Below, piece by piece: positions 55,573 through 64,000 of a DNA stretch of 64,000 nt. The first letter of the stretch is position 1. Every line of letters starts with the position of its first letter. Position numbers and translations under genes: made by a program. The stretch comes from Monomorium pharaonis (taxonomy: Eukaryota; Arthropoda; Insecta; Hymenoptera; Formicidae): assembly GCF_013373865.1 (NCBI RefSeq), contig NC_050474.1, positions 13,455,045-13,519,044 on the forward strand. The letters run 5' to 3'. The notes below the pieces were generated by a model, which did no database searches, was not told the DNA's origin, and saw nothing but the letters and a program-made list of their open reading frames with translations.

Positions 55573-57255
55573 TCTCTCTCTCTCTCTCTCTCTCTCTCTT
55601 GCCCTTCACCCCCCTCTCAATCTCTTTTGCTCTCTTTTTCTGTTTCTATCTCTCTGCATCTACTTGTATCTATTTCATTCATAATATATTATTGCCTGTA
55701 ATGAAATGAAATACTAAAATGAACGAATAAAAACCTGTAAATTTAAAACTTTTTGTTATCATATTCATATAATGGTTATTTTTAATATTTTACAAATCGC
55801 TGTGAGGATTGGTGTGACAATTGTGTACTTTGTAAACAAGGGAATAGAATTTTATCTCAACAATTTTGATGCAATTTGGATGTTATATTCCAAAGAGCTT
55901 CAAAAGTATTTTATATAAAGGATTTATCATTTTTATCTTGTAGTTCTATGCCTAGATGCCATTGATCTATATTTTAGCAACGTTTAGACCACGTTATCAG
56001 TCAAAAAAAACAACATAAATGTTTAACTTCAAGAGTAAAGTGACCTTTGCATGTTTGTTCCGGTAAAACTGAAAAATAACTTTTTTTATTTCTTAGCTTC
56101 TTGTTTATCTTACGGAGTTTTTCTTTTGGAACAATGTTTGGAACAACTAGAATAATCAATAGCGATAACAAATTTTTTGATTCTTGAAAAAAGCGGTGCC
56201 AGCTCAAAAAATCGTTTTTTTTTCTTTCATAGAGAACCGTTTGTGATAAAATTTTGTCACTTTGGAACAATATGGAACAATGTGGAACAGGGTTAGAACT
56301 ACCTGGAACAACTTTCGAAATTGTGATTTTCTTGAAAATGGGTGCCAAGTTCATAGACTCAGATTTAGCATATCGGCTAAACTGATGCAATGCACATATT
56401 GTTGTGATCTTGTCGATAATTTGCTGTCATCGGAATCTAACGTAGAACTAAGTTAGCATCAGGATGGCAAATAGACTTCACGAGTTTATGAAATTGTGAG
56501 AGCATGCATTGAGGAATAATAAATTCGTCACATTGCCAGCAAATTGACAGCACGCCATAAGCTCGTATATAGCATTATGACGGCAACGTGATAGCAAAAT
56601 GAAGACACTTATGATATCAAACATTGTACACAAGAAACATAATATCTATTGAATATTGATGAAGTTTCCAAATTACATCTTGATGTCGACAACTTGTTGA
56701 CATCATAAGTTTATTCTTTATGAGCGACAATTTTTCCGCAAGCATGGATCACTTGCTAAAATATATAAGAAATATAACGATCATTAAGAAATATAACGAT
56801 ACAATTAATCTGCAAAAAGATACGGAAAATTTGACAGCTATATATGATAAGATAATAAAGGCGACTTAGTATGAAAACTTCTATTATTGTTATGTATTAT
56901 ATTTTATAATTCGACAGCCTTCACATCAGTCAGTGACCTTTTTTTAACGGTTCAACATAGATATAACTTGTAGTTGTTTAGCAGTTTGGTATCAGACATC
57001 GATCTTAACGGACAAGTCATACGACGGTACGTATCTAAACAGTTTTTGGTTAACGAGATTTTAATTTAATGTTTGACAAACGATTTTTGACATATGTTAT
57101 TTGACATACGAGAAACAATTTGTAAGTGATTTGTTATTGTGATTTAATTCTTGTTGCAATCTAATAACCGTAACCGATATTGTGATAATATGTTATTTGT
57201 AGATGACGTATCTGGGCACACGTCACAAATTGCGGGATGTTATATTAAGTTTTGT
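55573..57255. other. Intergenic, repeat-derived
   Basis: Starts with (TC)n, then AT-rich sequence. 56440-56640 has palindromic phrases similar in style to the CCCAG-ended elements. No gene. Confidence 0.5.
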
Positions 57256-57265
57256 AATCGACACT

Positions 57266-57304
57266 CTTGAAAAGGACCCAAATTAAGGGTCGAAACGTAG
57301 CGTT
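57266..57304 (+). ncRNA. Degenerate hammerhead-ribozyme-like motif
   Basis: The order is cttgaaaa (like core CUGANGA), stem gaccc/gggtc (57275-57279, 57287-57291), GAAA (57292-57295) and a small acg-tag-cgt stem. This is the layout of type I hammerheads known from Penelope-like retroelements. One core base and the spacing differ from consensus, so cleavage activity is doubtful. The Ty3-type LTR begins 9 bases later. Confidence 0.4.
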
Positions 57305-57312
57305 TATTGTAT

Positions 57313-57534
57313 TGTTACGAGCGTCGCCCGGTATACTCCGCGACTGCGACTCAGCTGTTCCGAAGCCGATCGATATATTGATTTTACCAAGAGCGTTGTC
57401 AATTGTCATGCTCTTGGCAACGTTTTGTCAACAACGAGTCTAATCTCGGTCTCGAGCCTTGTCAGACGCGTTAATAAAGCTGCTTGGTTTTTAAGTTCAA
57501 AAGTGTCTTTCATTTCCGCGGCGCGCACGTTACA
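57313..57534 (+). repeat. 5' LTR
   Basis: TGTTACGAGC to CACGTTACA, 222 bp. There is no clear TATA box; an AATAAA sits at about 57472. Confidence 0.95.
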
Positions 57535-57538
57535 TTTT

Positions 57539-57556
57539 TGGGGGCTCGTCCGGGAT
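57539..57556 (+). promoter_or_regulatory. Primer binding site, tRNA-Pro type
   Basis: TGGGGGCTCGTCCGGGAT begins 4 bases after the LTR. It is identical to the 18-nt tRNA-Pro primer site of murine leukaemia-type retroviruses, from established knowledge. Confidence 0.85.
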
Positions 57557-57643
57557 CCGTTCGTCGGATCCTGTGAAGCGCGCGCGAGTTTAAGAGACAG
57601 AAAGTGCGCGGAGTGAAAGAACGAGAGAACAGGAAATTCGAAG

Positions 57644-58702
57644 ATGTCCATCCCTCGTTCCCCTGTGGTGACCCGATCCCACGCTTCTGCCGCTGCGGAG
57701 GGAGACAGAGTGGACGCACGAGATTTGGAGCGAGAGACGGGAGAGAGGCGCGTCGTGACTCCCGGGCCTCCTTCAGGAGCAACGGCGCCGGAACTCCTGC
57801 TTCTATTAGAGGAACTCCGGCGGATGCGAGAGGAGCAGGCGCAGCAGCAGCGGGAGTTCGTAGAGGCACTTCGACGGCTGCAATCTTCCCGAGCGACGGA
57901 GAACCAGCTAAGTCTCTCTGATAATATTCGTTCGGACGGGAATGTGGGGGGCGCGTTGCATGAGAGCGGTGCGAGCATGGAGGCGTGGGGGGACATGCGG
58001 GCGCCTGTCGGCATAAAATTAAAACCGGACACTTTCGATGGAACGTCCCCATTACGCGAATTTTTGACACAATTTTCGCTCATCGCGAACGCGAATCGTT
58101 GGAGTGAGTCGGAAAAGGCGGTGGTTTTAGCTTCCTGCTTACGGGGGAAAGCGCGTTCGTTGCTGGACTCCTGTTCCGCGAGTGAGGGCTCTCTTTCTTT
58201 CGTGGAGCTTAAATCGCAATTGGAGCTCTGTTTTGGGGAGGGCAAGCTTGCGCAAAATTTTTATACTCAATTCACGAATCGGAAGCAGAGTTCGGGTGAG
58301 GATTACGCGACATTGGGCGCGGATTTAGAGCGTCTTTCCCGGAAAGCGTATTCTGAATGTACACATGAAGTGTGCGACAAAATCGCTTGCTCGCAGTTTA
58401 TCGCCGCGTTGTCAGACGGATTCGTAAAACGTACCCTTCAGGTGGAGGGGATAACATCTTTGAGAGTCGCGATTGAACGGGCGAAAACGCTTAAATTTAT
58501 CAATCAAAGTTGTTTTCCGGAAAAATTTAACGGAAATTTCCGCGCGGAACGGAAGGAAGTTTCTGGATTTAAGGAAAAAGAAAAGAAAAATTTTAAGGGA
58601 TCGTTTAAAGAAGGAGAACGTAAAAATAAAGAGTGTTGGCAGTGCGGGGCGACCGGGCATTTCCGCGCAGAATGTCCTGCGGCGGGGAAGTCGGGAAACT
58701 AA
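57644..58702 (+). CDS. gag: Ty3-type gag
   Basis: 352 residues forming the particle shell and binding RNA. The first about 120 residues are variable with a helical Arg/Glu/Gln-rich stretch. The capsid-like region runs from KLKPDTFDG to the LRVAIERAK phrase. A basic linker and one CCHC knuckle, CWQCGATGHFRAEC, lie near residues 332-345. The frame is intact and ends at TAA 58700-58702. Pol overlaps it by 70 bp in the -1 frame. Confidence 0.93.
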   Translation: MSIPRSPVVTRSHASAAAEGDRVDARDLERETGERRVVTPGPPSGATAPELLLLLEELRRMREEQAQQQREFVEALRRLQSSRATENQLSLSDNIRSDGNVGGALHESGASMEAWGDMRAPVGIKLKPDTFDGTSPLREFLTQFSLIANANRWSESEKAVVLASCLRGKARSLLDSCSASEGSLSFVELKSQLELCFGEGKLAQNFYTQFTNRKQSSGEDYATLGADLERLSRKAYSECTHEVCDKIACSQFIAALSDGFVKRTLQVEGITSLRVAIERAKTLKFINQSCFPEKFNGNFRAERKEVSGFKEKEKKNFKGSFKEGERKNKECWQCGATGHFRAECPAAGKSGN

Positions 58703-58735
58703 ATTCTGTCGGGTTGACTGGGGCCAGCTCGACAG
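58693..58735 (+). promoter_or_regulatory. -1 ribosomal frameshift signal, GGGAAAC
   Basis: The heptamer G GGA AAC (58693-58699), in gag phase, lies immediately before the gag TAA. After a 6-base spacer comes a stem ctgtcg (58706-58711) with cgacag (58730-58735), enclosing ctgg/ccag. The shifted frame leads directly into pol. Slippery heptamer, spacer length and stem all fit retroviral -1 frameshifting. Confidence 0.75.
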
Positions 58736-61700
58736 GCGGAGCTCGGACCCCTGTTTTTGTGCGCGACGAAACTGTTTTTGTCCGGAAGCTCGGCGGCGTG
58801 AGCGCGGTTGCGCGTGATTGTTGTTGCGTCAGCGGGTATTTTAATGGAAAGTTGTGTGTTTTTAGAATTGACACGGGCTCGGATGTGTCGGTCGTGAGCG
58901 CTAAGATGGCTGCTTCTTTCGATCAGGAGCGTATTGTTTCGTGTAATTTGAAATATCCTACGGGAGAAAAAGTTCCGATAATTTCTCGTGTTTCTGCAAC
59001 GATTTCTTTGGGTGAATTTTGTATTGATTTGCCATGTTTTGTCGCGGAAATTTGTGACGAGTGTATACTCAGTCTAGATTTTCTTTCCCAGACGGGAATT
59101 TTAAATGGATTGTTTGAGAGCGCCCTTGGTTTGACGGGCAGCAGGGTGGAAAAGCGCGGGCAAATTTGTTCTCGAATTGAGGACTGCCCTGCTCGGCTCT
59201 TCGAACCCCTTCGACGAATTTTTGAAGAAAGTTCTTGTGGACTTGAATTTTCGCAAAAGCAAATGTTTTTAAACTTTTTAAATGAATATTCTCATGTATT
59301 TTCTGAAAAGGTTGTTGCTGGAAATTGCAATATTTTGTCTCATTGTATAAAATTGTGTGATTCTCGTCCTATAAAACAGGTACCTCGTCGAATTCCCCTT
59401 CATTTACAGGAAGAAGTGAATAAAATTTTAGAGGATATGAAAGTCCAAAAAGTGATTGAGGAGTCAAACAGTCCTTGGGTCTCTCCAGCGGTTATGGTGA
59501 AAAAAAAGGATGGAACTATAAAGTTTTGTGTTGACTTCCGAAAATTAAATGCAGTGACTATTAAAGATTCTTTTCCACTGCCAAGGATCGACAATATTTT
59601 GGACTGTTTAAAGGGGAATTCATGGTTCTGTACTATTGACTTAAAAAGTGGATATTGGCAGGTAAGCCTAGATCCTAAAGATCGTGAAAAAACTGCGTTT
59701 TCGGTTGGAAACGGTTTGTGGCAGTTCACAGTAATGCCTTTCGGTCTTTGCAACGCCCCTGCTACATTCGAACGATTAATGGAAAAAGTATTAAAAGGTT
59801 TAATCTCAAAGGTTTGCTTTGTTTATTTAGACGATGTAATTGTTTTCGGGAAAAATTTTGAAGAAATGTTATGCAATTTGAAAGAAGTTTTTTGTCGCTT
59901 AAAGAATGCTAATTTGAAAGTAAATCCAAGTAAATGTAATTTTCTTAAGAAAGAAGTTAAATATCTTGGTCATGTTATTTCTGCCGAGGGGGTTGCAACT
60001 GACCCTGAGAAAATTTCTTCTGTGAGAGATTGGCCACTTCCCAAAAATCGAAAGCAGGTTAGAAGCTTTCTTGGTTTTTGTTCTTATTATAGAAAATTTG
60101 TTAAAGGTTTTGCTATTGTAGCAAAGCCTTTGTATAATTTGACGGAAGAAAATCGTAAATTTCTTTGATCTTCTGAATGTCAAGTAGCTTTTGAGAATTT
60201 GAAACGAGTTTTAACATGTCCTCCGATTTTATCTTTTCCTTCGGGAGAAGGACAATTTATTTTAGACACTGATGCCTCAAATCATGGCATTGGGGCGGTA
60301 CTTTCTCAATTTCAGGAAGGAAAAGAAAAAGTCATTGCTTATTTCAGCCGAATTTTTAATAAAGCAGAGCGGAATTATTGTGTAACTCGGCGGGAGCTTC
60401 TCGCTGTTGTGGATTTAGTGAAGTTTTTCCATCATTATCTCTCGGACGGAAGTTTTTGGTAAGGACAGATCATGTTTCTCTTCGCTGGTTGATGTTTTTC
60501 CGGAATTTGGAAGGACAACTAGCAAGATGGATGGAACGTCTACAATAATATGACTTTGATGTCCTTTATCGTAGAGGAAAGGTTCACAATAATGCCGACG
60601 AACTTTCTAGACGTCCATGTCTGGAGACTTTATGCCGGTATTGCATAAAAGTAGAATCTAATGAAGAATCTTCAAAGGAGGAAATTTTTGGACGTCTGGT
60701 CTTTTCAAGTGAGAATTTTCAAGAGTGGCGTGCAGCTCAACTCCAAGATGCAGTTGTTTCTAAAATTGTTCATTTCAAGGAGGCCGGAACTCGTCCAGAT
60801 TGGCAGGAGATTGCTTCTGGTGATCCTTCTTTGAAAATCTATTGGTCTTATTGGGATACTCTATTGCTGATCGATGGAGTTCTTCATAAGAAGTGGATTT
60901 CCCCGAATTTGCAAAAGAATATCTTTCAAATTGTGGTTCCTCGTCAAAGAATACATGAAATCTTAAAGTAAGCTCATGATTCTCCCTCAGGGGGACACTT
61001 TGGTGTGAATAAGACACTACAGAAAGTTCCAAAACGTTTTTATTGGGTCTCAAGCAAGAGAGATGTAGAGAATTGGTGTGCTTCTTGTAAAGAATGTGTT
61101 GCTAAAAAAGGACCACTAGGAAAAGGAAAATCTCCTATGGAAATCTATAATGTGGGAGCTCCTTTTGAAAGAATACAAGTGGATATTCTTGGTCCTTTAC
61201 CAACTTCTTCTTTTGGGAATAAATACCTTTTGGTGGTAGTGGATTGTTTCTCCAAATGGCCAGAGGATATCCCTTTAAAGAATAAAAGGGCCAGCACTGT
61301 CGCGAGATCGCTTGTGGATCAGGTGTTTTCACGTCATGGAATTCTCTTGGAATTACATACAGACCAAAGAAGGAATTTTGAATGTCATCTTTTTAAGGAG
61401 ATGACTTTACTTCTCGGAATAAGAAAGTCACGAACAACTCCTCTTCATCCTCAATCGGACGGACAAGTCGAGCGTCAACATCGCTCGATCTTAAATTATT
61501 TGGCAAAGTTTATTTCAGAAAATCAAAAGGATTGGGATCGTTGGATTTCGTTATATCTTTTAGCTTATCGTTCTTCGAAACAAGAAGCTATTGGAATGTT
61601 TCCTGCTGAAATGTATTTGGGACAAGATCTTCGTTTACCCCTGGATCTGCTTAGAGGAGTTTCCCCTTCTACGAAGGAGGAGAAGGATAGTGCGGGTTTT

Positions 61701-62027
61701 GTTTCCAAGTTAAGACAGAGACTAGATTCCATTCATCATTTCGCTCGACAACGTCTTTTGATTAGTTCAAAGAATGCCAAATTTTGGTATGATCAACGAG
61801 CAAGGCGAAAAAACTTTGAGCCTGGACAGCAAGTTTGGTTTTATAATCCTCGGCGGATTCCAGGAAGAGCACCCAAGTTGCAGAGTCCTTGGGAAGGACC
61901 ATGGAAAGTTATTAGGAAAATAAGTGAGGTTTTATATTGTATACAAAAATGTCCTCGTTCAAAAAATAAAATTGTGCATGCTAATCGTTTAGCTCCTTAC
62001 GTAGAAAGAAGGGGGGAGACGACATAA
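58693..62027 (+). pseudogene. pol: Ty3-type pol (protease, RT, RNase H, integrase), broken
   Basis: Entered by -1 frameshift from gag. The protease has DTGSDVSVVS (about 58867). The reverse transcriptase has FCVDFRKLNAVT and YLDDVIVF (about 59826). RNase H has DTDASNHGIGAVLSQ (about 60262). Integrase has a zinc-binding CxxC (CASCKEC), the catalytic Asp in VDILGPL (about 61180), Asp in LHTDQ (about 61357) and Glu in DGQVERQ. Breaks: TGA 60166-60168, a frameshift near 60455, TAA 60546-60548, TAA 60969-60971. The catalytic residues themselves are kept. This copy cannot make a full Pol. Confidence 0.93.
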
Positions 62028-62635
62028 ATCCGAGCCCGAATGTCAAGGGATTGTTTTCTTTTGATTGAGTACGTTGAGACGCAACTATCGTTTTTGCTTA
62101 AAGAAGGGAAAAAAAAAGTTCTTTCCGTTTTTTTTGTGTTCTTGTTCTGCTTGTTTTGTTTTATTTTCAGTAATTTTGCCGAGAGGTGCGGACGCATGAG
62201 GGCTGCTTCTCGGGTTGAGGAGGAAAGTTTTATTAAGAAGACTGCCTCGCCCACGATTTTTTAACCACGGTTTTTCCGTGGGACATTGGGCAAATGCCGA
62301 GGCAGGGGGCAGGGAGCTCTTAGAGCATTGGGTCCGTGGAAGTAAATTCCCCCCCCTGATCCCGAAAAAAGAAACGAGAAGCGCACAAGATCGGGCGAAG
62401 AGGAAGCTTCACGGCAGAAGAGGAGCACGGGGACGGAAAAGGGAGCCGGCGCAGAAAAATTCCGCGTGGGAGTCTGGCTAGCTCTGCGAGGAAGAGTGCC
62501 CGGAGAAGCCCTTGCTGAGAGGGTCGTCTCGGTTGGACGTGGTCCGATTAAGGACAGGGAAATCGTCCTGGAAGCCGAAGGGGCCTTCTTGGAGTAACAG
62601 GAAAACTGCTCCCCGGATTGTCGGGACGACAATCT

Positions 62636-62651
62636 TGAAGAGGGGGAGCAG
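62636..62651 (+). promoter_or_regulatory. Polypurine tract
   Basis: gaagagggggagcag lies directly before the 3' LTR, the usual site of plus-strand DNA priming. Confidence 0.75.
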
Positions 62652-62874
62652 TGTTACGAGCGTCGCCCGGTATACTCCGCGACTGCGACTCAGCTGTTCC
62701 GAAGCCGATCGATATATTGATTTTACCAAGAGCGTTGTCAATTGTCATGCTCTTGGCAACGTTTTGTCAACAACGAGTCTAATCTCGGTCTCGAGCCTTG
62801 TCGGACGCGTTAATAAAGTTGCTTGGTTTTTAAGTTCAAAAGTGTCTTTCATTTCCGCGGCGCGCACGGTTACA
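62652..62874 (+). repeat. 3' LTR
   Basis: 223 bp, differing from the 5' LTR by two substitutions and one added G near the end. Confidence 0.95.
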
Positions 62875-64000
62875 GTATTAATAAAAATAGCCAGTAAGGT
62901 CGAAAAACTTCTAGAATTTGTTTAATTTATTCACTGACGGAGAACGACCGTTAAATTTAAAATATATAAGGTTTTACTGCCTAGTTATTAGTGCACAGCG
63001 CCGCCGATAAGCCAGTAGGCGAATTAACTCTTTCGGGAATAAAATGCAGTCGACGCACTACATAACGACCACCCGCAGCACGATTGAGACAAGCAATAAT
63101 TAACTTTTTCCGCTATGAGAGGACGCTGTGGAAGAGGACCGCCACATAATACTTTTATGATTTACTCATTTTAATTGAGTAAATTCGCTACAAGAAAAAT
63201 GAAACGTTTACTTCAGTCGAATGAAGAGTTCACTTACCGAGCGAAAAATTCATTCTTATGAAAAAGTGAGATGACACTCTATTTTGAGTGGCCGTATTTG
63301 CACTATCGCTTAGAATGAAATTTCATTCTTTTAGAGTGGCATTACATTCTAAAAAATTCAAAGAGTACGCGTATGTTATGAGGGTGTTTCTAAAGTTCGT
63401 AAAAATTTTACATGGTTTCTACGTCGAATTTATGATCGCATCCACATAGATTCTAGTACTATTTTTGAGCGGATGTTTACTCGAATATTCACGTAGATTT
63501 CATGATGCCAATCTACATAGCATTACTATGTAGATATCACGTACTATTTTATTGAGGAATATGTTGTCACAGATGACATACGGATGATGACAAAATGCTA
63601 TAATAATTACGAACAAGTTACCGTCAACATAACCTCACGTGCAGATGTCATGCATGACATGACGACTTGCCGTCAGGTTGAATTCTAATGAAAACTTTAC
63701 ATGATGTCAGAACAATAGTTAGTTTGTGGAAACACCTTGGCTTTAGTTTGGAGAAATTGAATGTCGAATAAGTGACAGCAAAATGACAAAACGTTGCTTT
63801 CATTTGGCTATCTGGGGTAAATTTATGTTTCAAAAATTTCAAACTTTTTATTTTACCCCATCCTCCCCATTTTTTTCAACATTTTTAAAATTTTGTAAGG
63901 ACAAAGTTAAAGAGCATCAAAAGCCGAATCTATCCATATATAATAATATACGGGTTCCATCATTCTTAATTATTAGCAAAACAAAATGATAATGCCGTGC
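62875..64000. other. Intergenic, palindromic repeat fragments
   Basis: Inverted phrases such as actcattttaattgagt (63174) and cattctttt/agaatg occur. 63360-63815 resembles the CCCAG-ended group and ends ggctatctggggt. No gene. Confidence 0.5.

Larger units (their letters stand above)
57313..62874 (+). mobile_element. Full-length Ty3-type LTR retrotransposon, GTAT TSD
   Basis: LTRs of 222 and 223 bp differ at about three positions. GTAT flanks both sides (57309-57312, 62875-62878). Primer site, gag, protease-RT-RNase H-integrase and polypurine tract are all present in the standard Ty3 order. No envelope gene is seen; 62028-62650 is a long 3' untranslated region. The near-identical LTRs suggest recent insertion, yet pol carries several breaks, so the copy may have been mobilised in trans or mutated quickly. 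Confidence 0.95.

Noticed and set aside
57406..58245. 279-codon minus-strand frame opposite gag
   Set aside because: GC-rich shadow of gag; no domain, and it runs across the LTR boundary.

Overview
The window is eukaryotic, AT-rich and almost entirely transposable elements. Spliceosomal introns, the mixture of element families (Polinton, P-like, mariner, Helitron, hAT, Ty3-type LTR, jockey-type LINE) and protein families I associate with hymenopteran genomes suggest an insect, most likely an ant. That assignment is inference from recall, not from a search. I see no convincing ordinary host gene, no rRNA gene and no CRISPR array.

Layout. 1-2400: LINE 3' end at a TC microsatellite, a 15-bp minisatellite, a reversed LINE ORF2 fragment, a GA-rich minisatellite and a Helitron 3' end. 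3013-6332: an inverted-repeat element, a broken hAT-type transposase, a GC-rich LTR-like block and a broken pogo-like transposase. 7163-9175: a Ty3-type element that has lost all of pol. 9700-13830: dispersed and inverted repeats, a tRNA-like sequence and a second Helitron end.

13829-27040 is a degraded but readable Polinton/Maverick of about 13 kb. It has protein-primed DNA polymerase B (one intron), integrase with chromodomain, packaging ATPase, adenain-type protease, a PLA2-like protein, penton and major capsid proteins and several small conserved proteins. Polymerase is on +; integrase, a coiled-coil protein, an unknown protein and the ATPase are on -; the capsid/protease cluster is on +. 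Many reading frames carry shifts or stops, and the right end is lost. The intact genes are the ATPase, the coiled-coil protein, one small protein and one accessory protein.

27041-50950: nested non-autonomous elements. These include a 552-bp solo LTR with a 4-bp target duplication and three repeated hairpins, a Myb/SANT-like pseudogene, a 3.96-kb P-like element with a THAP gene and an 8-bp target duplication (itself holding two MITEs with 8-bp duplications), an internally deleted mariner, a 1.8-kb LTR-like insertion and many palindromic elements whose ends resemble CCCAGATAGC/GCTATCTGGG.

50958-55572 is a nearly intact two-ORF LINE. ORF1 and ORF2 share one frame and are separated by a single TAG followed by CAATTA, a classical leaky-stop context. 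57313-62874 is a full-length Ty3-type retrotransposon with nearly identical LTRs, a tRNA-Pro type primer site, a GGGAAAC slippery site just before the gag stop and a pol broken by three stops and one frameshift.
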